From: Paraburkholderia sp. BL21I4N1
GTDB lineage: Bacteria; Pseudomonadota; Gammaproteobacteria; Burkholderiales; Burkholderiaceae
Direction: 5' to 3'
Assembly: GCF_002973525.1 (NCBI RefSeq)
Contig: NZ_PVEN01000001.1
Coordinates: 372,001-436,000, forward strand
Length of the DNA: 64,000 nt
The translations under genes and the position numbers were made by a program. Numbering within the stretch: position 1 is the first letter of the stretch; each line of letters begins with the position of its first letter. The notes under the pieces are model-generated. The model was not told the origin of the DNA. It did not search any database and saw only the letters and a list, made by a program, of their open reading frames with translations. This document shows positions 43,119 through 51,350 of this stretch, in pieces.

Positions 43119-44327
43119 ATGCACGCGCATAGAAAGCACAGCCAGCCGACCGTCACCCGAGGCCCCGCGTTTGTCCGCCAGGGCAACGAATGGGCGATTT
43201 ACCAGCATCTGCTGTCGATGGCACCCGCCTCCAGCCCGCAGCTCGCGGAGAGTACGGGCCTGTCGAAGGTGACGGTCACGGCCGCGCTGAGCAATCTCGA
43301 ACGCTTGGGTCTGGTCGAACAGACGGGGGTGCGCGGCGGCAGCGCGGGGCGTTCTCCGCGTCTTTACGCGCCGCGCGCCCGAGCGGGCTTCGTGGTCGCG
43401 ATCGACGTCGGCGCGGAATGGATTCGCGGCGCGGTGGCCGATCTGACCGGCACGGTGGTGGCGCGGCTCGACAAGCGCACGCCAGCGAAAGTGGAGCGCT
43501 TTGTCGCACGCATCGTCGAGATCGTCGACGCGATGCTGGACGAGCAGCAGGTTTCGCGCGACGCCGTGCTCGCGACGGTGTTCGGTTCGCCGGGCGTGCT
43601 GGACGTCGATCACGACCGGCTGCGTCTCGCGCCGAACCTGCCGGATCTGGAGCGGCCGGGGCTCATTCCTTCGCTCAGGGACGCACTCGACGCGGACCTG
43701 TTCGTCGAGAACGACATTAATCTGGCCACGCTAGGCGAACAGCAGCACGGACTTGGGCGCGGCATCGACAATTTCGTGTTCATGTCGGTCGGTACGGGCG
43801 TGGGTCTCGGGATCATTGCCGACGGCCGTTTGCATCGCGGCGCGCATGGTTTTGCGGGCGAGATCGCGGTGTTGCCGGCCGCGCCCGTGGTCGGCTCGAA
43901 ATCGGATGGCGTGTACCGGCCGATGTTCGAAACATCGTCGGCGGCGAAGGGGATCGTTGCGCAGGCGCAGCAGCACGGGCTGACCGTGTCGAATGCCGAG
44001 GAGGTGTTCGTCGCGGCGAACGCCGGCGATCAACGCGCGCTCGACTGCGTGGCGGAAGAGGCGCGTCAGCTGTCGTGGGGCCTCGCGTCGATCATTCCGA
44101 TTCTCGATCCGAAACTGGTGGTGCTGGGCGGCGGCGTCGGCCGCAGCGGCGCGTTGCTGTTGCCCGCGATCCGCGATCATCTCGCGCAATGGCTGCCGAT
44201 TCCGGTGCCCGAATTCGCCGTGTCGGCGACCGGCACCGACGCAGTGCTGCTCGGCGCGATCGTGCTCGGTGTCGAGCGGGCGCGGGTGAAGGCTTTCGAG
44301 CGCTTGGGGTACGCGACGACGGCTTAG
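43119..44327 (+). CDS. ROK-family transcriptional regulator
   Basis: About 402 residues: an N-terminal winged helix (residues about 15-80; SPQLAESTGLSKVTVTAALSNLERLG) followed by a ROK sugar-binding domain (VVAIDVGAEWIRG; VGTGVGLGIIADG; GGGVGRSG). Like its neighbour kinase it lacks the Cys-rich zinc motif after GFAGEIAVLP. It should repress the divergent permease-kinase operon, released by the substrate or its phosphate. The start is uncertain: ATG 43119 gives a family-like N-terminus; ATG 43035 is in frame, closer to the operator, and would add 28 residues. Confidence 0.87.
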   Translation: MHAHRKHSQPTVTRGPAFVRQGNEWAIYQHLLSMAPASSPQLAESTGLSKVTVTAALSNLERLGLVEQTGVRGGSAGRSPRLYAPRARAGFVVAIDVGAEWIRGAVADLTGTVVARLDKRTPAKVERFVARIVEIVDAMLDEQQVSRDAVLATVFGSPGVLDVDHDRLRLAPNLPDLERPGLIPSLRDALDADLFVENDINLATLGEQQHGLGRGIDNFVFMSVGTGVGLGIIADGRLHRGAHGFAGEIAVLPAAPVVGSKSDGVYRPMFETSSAAKGIVAQAQQHGLTVSNAEEVFVAANAGDQRALDCVAEEARQLSWGLASIIPILDPKLVVLGGGVGRSGALLLPAIRDHLAQWLPIPVPEFAVSATGTDAVLLGAIVLGVERARVKAFERLGYATTA

Positions 44328-44360
44328 CGAGGGCGATGGCGGTGCGACCGCGTTGCGACT

Positions 44361-45815
44361 TCACGAAACGGGGTATGTGGTCTGCCAACCCCCACCCAGC
44401 GCTTTAAACAACGTCACGAGCGATACCGCCACCTCGGTCGAACTTGCAGCGAGCGCCTGCTGCGTGCCGAGCAGATTCTGCTGCATGGTCAGCACATTCA
44501 GAAAATCCGCCGCACCGGCAACGTATTGCCGTTGCGCGTTGTCGAGCGCGATCCGGTTCTGTTCGACCGCTTCCGCCAGCTTGTCGTGATGCGATTGACG
44601 TGCGTCGTAATCGCTCATTGCGTTGTCGACTTCGTGCCAGGCGTTCAGCACCGTGCGCTGAAATGCGATGGCCGCTTCCTGTTGTTGCGCTTCGCGCAGC
44701 GCCAGGTGTCCTTTCAGCCTGCCGCCTTCGAATAGCGGCACGGTCAACGCCGGACCGACGCCGAACATGTGCGAACTCCATTGGTCGAGATCGCCGACAT
44801 GCATGGCCTGCAAACTCAGATTTGCCGACAGCGTGACGCGTGGATAAAAATCGCCGACCGCCACGCCGATACGCGCGGTCGCGGCGTGCAATCGCGCTTC
44901 GGCAACGCGAATGTCCGGCCGGCGCTCCACCAGTTCCGACGGCAACCCGGCCGGCACGCGCGACGGCAGCGCCGGAATCGGTGCGGCGTCGCGCAACTCG
45001 TTCTTCAGCGTGTGCGGCGGCGCGGCCATCAGAAAGCTCAACGCGTTGACGAGGCGCGCGTGCTGGTTGTCGAGCAACGGTAATTGCGCTTCGATCATGC
45101 TGACTTGCGCGGCGGCTTCGGCCATGTCCAGATGCGTCGCGACACCGTCGGTGAAACGGATTTTCGTCAACGCCAGGCTGTGCCGCGCGATCTCCAGATT
45201 TTGCTGAACGATCTGCTGCTGTGCCTGCACGCCGCGCAATTGCAGATAGTCGCTCGCGGTTTCGGCGAGCGTTGCGAGCAATACGTCGCGGCGCAGATCC
45301 GCGCTGGCTTCGACGTCGGCATCGACGGATTCGTTTTCGCGCCGCACGCGGCCCCACAGATCGAGTTCCCACGACGCGTCGAGTCCCGGCTGCCACACGT
45401 TGAAATCGTGCTTGCCGCCGAGCCCGGCAACGTCGAGTAGTCCGTTCTGGCTCGAGCGCGCGTGTTGGTAAGACGCCGTGCCCTCGACCGAGGGCAGTGC
45501 ATCCGAGCCGCTCACACGACGTGCGGCGCGAGCTTGCATCAGCCGTGTGCTGGCGGTCTTGACGTCGAGACTGGCATGCGCGACACGCGTGATCAGCGAC
45601 GACAGTTCGGCATCGTGAAACACGTTCCACCACAGCGGATCGAGCGCGCCGTCGACGATCTGCGACGGCGCGGCAGAGAGAGACGGGGTTGTTTGCCCCA
45701 CTTCCCAGCGCGCCGGCAACGCAGCCGCCGGGCGATGAAAATCAGGCCCGACCGTGCAGGCAGTGAGGCTCAACGCGCAAACCCCCAAGGCGATTCGTGA
45801 GATCGATGTGTTCAT
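44361..45815 (-). CDS. NodT-family outer-membrane efflux lipoprotein
   Basis: A 484-residue TolC-like channel. The signal ends in lipobox LTAC (Cys20), then TVGPDFHRPA, the conserved NodT start, and two homologous OEP halves (LDLWGRVRR; LVERRPDIRVAEARL). It exports substrates across the outer membrane with the HlyD adaptor and DHA2 pump encoded just upstream. Its ATG overlaps the adaptor stop by four bases; it is last in the operon. Confidence 0.94.
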   Translation of the reverse strand: MNTSISRIALGVCALSLTACTVGPDFHRPAAALPARWEVGQTTPSLSAAPSQIVDGALDPLWWNVFHDAELSSLITRVAHASLDVKTASTRLMQARAARRVSGSDALPSVEGTASYQHARSSQNGLLDVAGLGGKHDFNVWQPGLDASWELDLWGRVRRENESVDADVEASADLRRDVLLATLAETASDYLQLRGVQAQQQIVQQNLEIARHSLALTKIRFTDGVATHLDMAEAAAQVSMIEAQLPLLDNQHARLVNALSFLMAAPPHTLKNELRDAAPIPALPSRVPAGLPSELVERRPDIRVAEARLHAATARIGVAVGDFYPRVTLSANLSLQAMHVGDLDQWSSHMFGVGPALTVPLFEGGRLKGHLALREAQQQEAAIAFQRTVLNAWHEVDNAMSDYDARQSHHDKLAEAVEQNRIALDNAQRQYVAGAADFLNVLTMQQNLLGTQQALAASSTEVAVSLVTLFKALGGGWQTTYPVS

Positions 45816-46885
45816 CGCGCAGCGACCTTTTCGCCGGCCGACGAAGCATGCGCGTCGCCGGTGCGAATCGTTGCATCGACCGACATGCCGACGCGCAATT
45901 TATCGAGCGACGCCTGGCCCGCGCGCAGCACGATCTTGACTGGAATCCGCTGGACCACTTTGGTGAAGTTGCCGGTGGCGTTGTCGGGCGCAATGGCGGC
46001 GAACGTGACGCCGGTCGCGGGCGCAAAACTGTCGACCGTGCCGCGCAACACCACACCCGGATAGGTGTCGACACGAATCTCGGCGGGTTGGCCGGGACGC
46101 ACGTCGGTTAACTGGGTCTCCTGGTAATTCGCCACGATGTAGGCCTGCTGCAACGGCACGACCGCCAGCAACGGCGTACCCGGCGTGACGTACGCGCCGA
46201 CCCGCGCCGCGCGCTGCCCGACCACGCCGTCGATAGGCGCGACGATGCGGGTCCACGACAGATCGAGGCGCGCCCTGTCGAGCGCGGCTTGCGTCTGCTG
46301 GAGCGTGGCTTCGGCGCGCTCGCGCTGGGTCGTCAGCACGGCGACCTGCTGTCTGGCCGCTTTCAACGCGGCGTCGTTGCGCGCGACGTCGGCGAGCGCG
46401 GTGTCGGTGCGCGAGCGTGCCTGCTGCGCGTTCTGCGTACTGCCTGCGCCGTGTTGTGCGAGGTCGGCGTAGCGGGCGTCGTCGGCGCGCGCGAACACGG
46501 CGTTCGCGTGGGCGGCGGATAACGCCGCGGCGGCCTGATCGATCAGCGACTGTTGCTGCAGCAGGCTCGCCGACACGTTGTCGATTGCCGCCTGCGCAGC
46601 CGCGACGTTGGCCTGTGCCGAGGCCACGGCCGCCGCGTAATCGCGGTCGTCGATCTGGGCGAGCAATTGCCCTTTGCGCACGACCTGATTGTCGTCGACG
46701 CGGAGCGCGCTGATCTGGCCGGCAACGCGCGGTGCGACGACCGTGTAATCGGCGCTGACGAAAGCGTCGTCGGTGTTCGGTCCGGAGGGTTTCAACGCGC
46801 CGTAGACGAGTGCTGCGGACAGGCCGATCAGCACGATCGCTGCCGTGCCGACGGCGTAAATCTTGTTCGATTTCGACTCAGACAT
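45812..46885 (-). CDS. HlyD/EmrA-family periplasmic adaptor
   Basis: A 357-residue membrane-fusion protein: one N-terminal helix (10-30), a biotinyl-lipoyl half (VAPRVAGQISALRVDDNQVV), a long coiled-coil hairpin (about 80-200, Ala/Gln-rich), the second lipoyl half (IVAPIDGVVG) and a beta-barrel (YIVANYQETQLTDVRPGQPA). It bridges the DHA2 pump and the NodT channel. It begins 42 bases after the pump gene and overlaps the channel gene by four bases. Confidence 0.94.
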   Translation of the reverse strand: MSESKSNKIYAVGTAAIVLIGLSAALVYGALKPSGPNTDDAFVSADYTVVAPRVAGQISALRVDDNQVVRKGQLLAQIDDRDYAAAVASAQANVAAAQAAIDNVSASLLQQQSLIDQAAAALSAAHANAVFARADDARYADLAQHGAGSTQNAQQARSRTDTALADVARNDAALKAARQQVAVLTTQRERAEATLQQTQAALDRARLDLSWTRIVAPIDGVVGQRAARVGAYVTPGTPLLAVVPLQQAYIVANYQETQLTDVRPGQPAEIRVDTYPGVVLRGTVDSFAPATGVTFAAIAPDNATGNFTKVVQRIPVKIVLRAGQASLDKLRVGMSVDATIRTGDAHASSAGEKVAAR

Positions 46886-46927
46886 AGGTCAACCTTTTTA
46901 CTCATTCGATCGGATCGGTGGATCGCT

Positions 46928-48574
46928 TTACGGTTTGAGGGGCGGTGGTGCGGGCGCGGGCGTAGCCGGCATGACGGCGGCGCGCGGCGGATACACCCGC
47001 GTCGGGATCACCGCGATCAACGCGATGAGCACCAGCGCGACGCCGGTCATCAAACGGAAGACATCCGCCGACGCGAGCACCAGCGCCTGTTCGCGGATGT
47101 GTTGATCGAGCAGCGCCAGCGCTGCATGCGGATCGACGTGCAGGCGCGTCGTGAAGTCCCGCTGTGTCGTCGCGAACACTTGCGGCCGGTTACCCAACTG
47201 ATCGATCAGGACGTTCGAATGGAAGCGTTCTCGCGCGCTCGTGAGGCCTTCTGTGACGCCCGTGCCGACCACGGCGGCGAAACCCTTCACGGTGTTGAAC
47301 CAGGCGGACGCGAACGGACCTTCCTGCGGCGTCATGCCGTTGGTCGAGAGCATCAGCAGCGGAATCACCGCCATGGGCTGCGCGACGATCTGCATGATTT
47401 GCAGCGTGTAGAAGTTGTCGCGAATCCAGTCGGACGTCATGAAGCTGCCCGCGAAACACGAAAGGGCGATCAGGCCGAGTCCGCACGCCAACACCCAGCG
47501 GCAATCGACGCGCCGCAGATTGCACAGCGCGGCGACCGCGGGCAGCGCCACGAGTTGCGGCAACGCGACGCATAGCGCGAGCGGCGCGAGCTGCAACGGG
47601 CGGTAACCGCGCACTTCGATCAGATAGCCAGCGGGCACGCTCGGCACGGCGACCAGAATCAGCAGCACGCCGCCGAGCGTGAGCAGCGCATGCGACAGAT
47701 TGCGTCGCGCCAGCAACTGGATCTTGAAGAACGGCAACGGCTGAAACCATTCGTTGACAAAAAACAGCGCCAGCATCGCAGCGCCGCCGACGAGCAGCGC
47801 GCAGAGCCACGGCGCGTCGGTCCAGCCGACGCGAGTGCCTTGCTCCAGCGCGATCACCAGCATCGCCATGGCGGGGAAGCCGAGCAGCACGCCGCGCCAG
47901 TTGAATTGCTCGAAGCGTTCGAGGCGCAACGGATCTTGCGGCAAACCCCACGCGATCATGCCGATCGATACCAATGCGAGCGGCACGATCTGCCAGAACA
48001 GGAACCGCCAGCCGACATAGTCGGTCCAGAGGGCCGCGAGGGGCGTGCCGAGGTTCGGCGCGAAGGTGGCTGTCAGCGCGTACGCGGCGAGGCCGTACAG
48101 CTTGATGCCGGGCGGCAGGAAGCGCAGCGCGACGGTCATCAGCATGGGCGGGAGGCAGCCGCCCGCGAGTCCTTGAAGCGCGCGCAGCGCCACCTGCGCG
48201 CCGAACGTCGAAGCGAACGGAAAGACCACGCCGAGCAGCGCGAACGCGGCTACCGCGCCGATCGTGAAGCGCCGCAACGAGAAGGTTGCCGAACACCATG
48301 GCGCGAACATCATCGCTGAGACTTGCGTGACCTGGTACGCGGTGCCGAGCCACGACGCGTGATCGCGGCTGATGCCTAGCGCGCCTCGAATGTCGGCCAT
48401 GGCGGTGTCGGTGACGTGGTCGTTGAGTTGCGCGATCACGACGGCGATCAACACCCCCACGAGGCCGACGACCACTCGTGTGGTGAACGCAGGGGCTTTG
48501 GGCGGAGCTGCTGCTTGCGATGATGTCTGCGACGGTGCCGCGAACACGGGCACGGGATTGACGACGGTGTTCAC
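46928..48574 (-). CDS. DHA2-family (EmrB-like) efflux pump
   Basis: A 548-residue, fourteen-helix major facilitator pump, first gene of a three-gene tripartite efflux operon. It has the EmrB-type N-terminus (VIAQLNDHVTDTAMADI) and LQGLAGGCLPPM in helix 5. The usual LDxTIVNVALP motif is replaced by LNDHVTDTAMADI, so it belongs to a less common DHA2 branch often annotated as aromatic-acid or fusaric-acid-type exporters; substrate not determinable. A LysR gene and a perfect palindrome lie upstream. Confidence 0.9.
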   Translation of the reverse strand: MNTVVNPVPVFAAPSQTSSQAAAPPKAPAFTTRVVVGLVGVLIAVVIAQLNDHVTDTAMADIRGALGISRDHASWLGTAYQVTQVSAMMFAPWCSATFSLRRFTIGAVAAFALLGVVFPFASTFGAQVALRALQGLAGGCLPPMLMTVALRFLPPGIKLYGLAAYALTATFAPNLGTPLAALWTDYVGWRFLFWQIVPLALVSIGMIAWGLPQDPLRLERFEQFNWRGVLLGFPAMAMLVIALEQGTRVGWTDAPWLCALLVGGAAMLALFFVNEWFQPLPFFKIQLLARRNLSHALLTLGGVLLILVAVPSVPAGYLIEVRGYRPLQLAPLALCVALPQLVALPAVAALCNLRRVDCRWVLACGLGLIALSCFAGSFMTSDWIRDNFYTLQIMQIVAQPMAVIPLLMLSTNGMTPQEGPFASAWFNTVKGFAAVVGTGVTEGLTSARERFHSNVLIDQLGNRPQVFATTQRDFTTRLHVDPHAALALLDQHIREQALVLASADVFRLMTGVALVLIALIAVIPTRVYPPRAAVMPATPAPAPPPLKP

Positions 48575-48698
48575 GCGACTCGCCTGTCACGCAAACGATG
48601 CGCGTAGCCGGTTACGCCGACCGCATCGGAAGAACACATGATGCTGGCTCCAGGAATGGGACAGGAGCCAGTCTACGAACCATCGACCAATTCGGATA

Positions 48699-48713
48699 TT
48701 GCGATTTTCGCAA
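48699..48713. promoter_or_regulatory. perfect palindrome upstream of the efflux operon
   Basis: TTGCGA-TTT-TCGCAA, 125 bases before the pump ATG and between it and the LysR gene. This is the size and style of a LysR or TetR operator; the neighbouring LysR protein is the obvious candidate. Confidence 0.5.
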
Positions 48714-48769
48714 CCGATCCGTGCGTTGAACGCACGCCTCAGGCGCGGCGAACGGATTTAAAAATCCGG

Positions 48770-49666
48770 CTACCCGCCGCACGCATCCCGTACGACGCGC
48801 CGCAGCCACTGATGCGCCGGATCTCTCTGGAAGCGCGGATGCCACGCCTGAATCACGACGATGGTCTCCAGCGGCATGGGAATCGGAAACGACCGCACCC
48901 GGACGCCCAGCGCTTTCGCCGTGTCGGCGACATGGTCCGGCAACGCGACGATCAGGTCGGACGAGCCGGCCGCGAACACGCCGGTATGAAACGACGGCAC
49001 CACTAGCGACATGGTGCGCGTCAAGCCGAGCGCCGCGAGCGCCACATCGATCGGGCCGGTGGCACGCCCGCGGCGCGACACGCTCACCTGGTCGTAAGAC
49101 GCGAAACGCTGCGGCGTGATGTCGCCGCTGAAGATCGGATGATCGTCGCGCGCGAGACCGACGATCGTCGTCGTGAACAGTCGCTGCATATGAATGTCCG
49201 GTCCCAATGGGCGCATCGAGGTGATTAGCAGGTCGGTCTTGCCCTCCAGCACGACGTGCGCTTCGATGTCGTTGCCCGGCTCGAAGCGCAGCACCGAATG
49301 CGGCGCTTCACGCCGGACGCGCTCCAGCGCGGCGCCGCCGAACGAACTGGCGAAGGTGTCGTTGGCTTGCAGGTTGAACGTGCGTTCGAGCGTGGCCAGA
49401 TCGAGATCGCGTTCGGGCCGTAATAGCCGCACTGCGTTGTCCACCGATGCGCGCACCTGGTCGCGCAGCGCGAGCGCGCGGGGCGTCGGCACCATGCGCC
49501 GGCCGATCTTGACGAGAATCGGATCGCCGACGGCGTCGCGAATCCGCGCGAGCGTGCGGCTCATGGCGGGGGCGCTCAGGTGCATGCGCTGCGCGGCGCC
49601 GACCACGGAGCCTTCTTCGAGCAACGCGTCCAGCGCGATCAGCAGGTTGAGGTCAGGTGACTGCAT
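48770..49666 (-). CDS. LysR-family regulator, probable control of the efflux operon
   Basis: A 298-residue LysR regulator of the NodD-like branch (MQSPDLNLLIALDALLEEGS; MHLSAPAMSRTLARIRD). The effector domain starts near residue 90. It is transcribed in the same direction as the efflux operon and 195 bases before it, unlike the usual divergent layout, but it is the only regulator nearby. The start is ATG 49666; a GTG three codons earlier is also in frame. Confidence 0.9.
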   Translation of the reverse strand: MQSPDLNLLIALDALLEEGSVVGAAQRMHLSAPAMSRTLARIRDAVGDPILVKIGRRMVPTPRALALRDQVRASVDNAVRLLRPERDLDLATLERTFNLQANDTFASSFGGAALERVRREAPHSVLRFEPGNDIEAHVVLEGKTDLLITSMRPLGPDIHMQRLFTTTIVGLARDDHPIFSGDITPQRFASYDQVSVSRRGRATGPIDVALAALGLTRTMSLVVPSFHTGVFAAGSSDLIVALPDHVADTAKALGVRVRSFPIPMPLETIVVIQAWHPRFQRDPAHQWLRRVVRDACGG

Positions 49667-49881
49667 GGCACGCAATGATGGTGAATGAGGCGTGCAGTTT
49701 GACGCAGGGCCGGATTGTTTGCAGCAGAAGGGGCGAAGGAGGGCGTTAGCCGATCGACCGGTTGCGGCCCACTTGCACGAAGCTCACGGCGATCAAGCCG
49801 CGCGGGAGGGAATGAAAAAGGCTTCGTGAGGCATCCAGTGTTTCGCTAGTTTGTAGCAACGCGTTCGACGACCCCGCGCCG

Positions 49882-50508
49882 TCACTGCGTGCCGGATCGC
49901 GCCGGTGGCTGCGACGCCGAATCGACGCGCGCCGATTGCTTGACCAGTTCCTGCGTCATGGCGGCGGCGACGGGGTTCGACCCGCGCGGAGTTTGCCCGT
50001 CGCGCGCGGCGGGCGGTTCCGACGTCGGCGCTGATTGCATCGGCGCGGTGGGCATCGGCAACGACGGATCCGGTTTGGCCGATTCCTTGACGAGTGCGTC
50101 CGTCATCGCGGCCGCGACCGGATTCGAGCCTTGCCGGTTGATATCGCCCTGCGCGCTTTCCGCTGTCTGCGGTGCAGTCGTTTTCGTCTCGCCCAATCCG
50201 TTAACCGTGGCCGGTTTAACCGCATGAGCGTTCGGCTTGCGCGGCGGCGGCAGCGGCGCTACCGCCGCAATTTCACCGCTGCCTTGAGCGGACGAAGGCG
50301 CCGTAGGCAGCACGCTGCCTGCCACGACGTGGGTGTCGCTGGCACGGGGTCCGACCACGGCCACACTGACGGAACGGGTTTCCACCGCGCCGCCTGTCGC
50401 GCCGTTGGCCGCAGTCGTTCGTTCACCTCTAGGAACCAGCAGATAACCGACCACACCGAGGTCGATGAGTACCAGCCCAATGATCAATGCTTTGCCTGTA
50501 TTCGTCAT
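49882..50508 (-). CDS. membrane-anchored protein with duplicated GSNPVAAAMT motif
   Basis: A 208-residue protein with one N-terminal helix (about 6-26) and a long low-complexity tail rich in Ala, Pro, Ser and Thr. The tail carries the same block twice: GSNPVAAAMTDALVKESA and GSNPVAAAMTQELVKQSA, about 50 residues apart. I know no family for it. The tail should lie in the periplasm. The repeats may be short helices that bind a partner. It is divergent from the flavin reductase gene. Starts at ATG 50508 or two codons earlier are both possible. Confidence 0.7.
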   Translation of the reverse strand: MTNTGKALIIGLVLIDLGVVGYLLVPRGERTTAANGATGGAVETRSVSVAVVGPRASDTHVVAGSVLPTAPSSAQGSGEIAAVAPLPPPRKPNAHAVKPATVNGLGETKTTAPQTAESAQGDINRQGSNPVAAAMTDALVKESAKPDPSLPMPTAPMQSAPTSEPPAARDGQTPRGSNPVAAAMTQELVKQSARVDSASQPPARSGTQ

Positions 50509-50691
50509 ATCCAACCACCGGATTACTCACGTAATGCACTTGACTTAATGATAATCGACTGCCCATGACCGGACCGCGAAACTCAATAATCGCGCCGTGG
50601 GCGTTCCCGGCACCCGGCGCGGACGTCTGAGATAAGCTTCGTCTGGTTTGCAACGCGAGACGTGAACGACGTCGCCTCAGAAGGAATCCGC

Positions 50692-51285
50692 ATGGACAGT
50701 CATATCGCACCGGTCGACATGAAGAAGGCTTACCGGCTCCTCAACCACGGTCCTACCGTACTGGTCTCTGGCCGTCACGACGGCGTGGACGACGTCATGG
50801 CCGCAGCGTGGTCGTGCGCGCTCGATTTCTCGCCGCCCAAGCTGACCGTGGTGCTCGACAAAGCGACCCGCACGCGTGCGCTGATCGAGCAGACCGGCAC
50901 GTTCGTGATTCAGGTGCCGACGGTGGCGCAGCTTCAACTGACGCACGACGTCGGCACCGTGAGCCTCGCAAGCGACCCCGACAAGCTGCGGCGGTCGGCG
51001 GTGAGTTTGTTCGATATCGACGGATACGATCTGCCGTTCGTCGCGGGGTGCTCGGCGTGGCTCGCCTGCAAGGTGATCCCCGAGCCGCATATCCAGCAAA
51101 CCTACGACCTGTTCATCGGGGAAGTGGTTGGCGCGTGGGCCGACACGCGCGTTTTCGACAACGGTCACTGGAATTTCGAGCGTGCGGACCCTGCGTTGCG
51201 TAGCCTGCATTACATCGCGGGCGGTCAGTTCTACGCGATCGGCGAGGCGATGTCGGCCGTCGTCGATCCGGCGGACAACGCGTAG
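50692..51285 (+). CDS. flavin reductase-like (flavoredoxin) protein
   Basis: A 197-residue FMN-binding split-barrel protein (GPTVLVSGRHDGVDDVMAAAW; LTVVLDKATRTRALIEQTG) of the flavin reductase-like/flavoredoxin family, which binds FMN and may transfer electrons or reduce flavin. ATG 50692 follows AAGGAATCC. It appears monocistronic and convergent with the ABC exporter gene. Confidence 0.88.
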   Translation: MDSHIAPVDMKKAYRLLNHGPTVLVSGRHDGVDDVMAAAWSCALDFSPPKLTVVLDKATRTRALIEQTGTFVIQVPTVAQLQLTHDVGTVSLASDPDKLRRSAVSLFDIDGYDLPFVAGCSAWLACKVIPEPHIQQTYDLFIGEVVGAWADTRVFDNGHWNFERADPALRSLHYIAGGQFYAIGEAMSAVVDPADNA

Positions 51286-51350
51286 CGAGTGCCGTGGCGA
51301 GCGCTCGTTACATGGCGAGCGCCCGCAATCACCGTCAATCACGCCGTACC

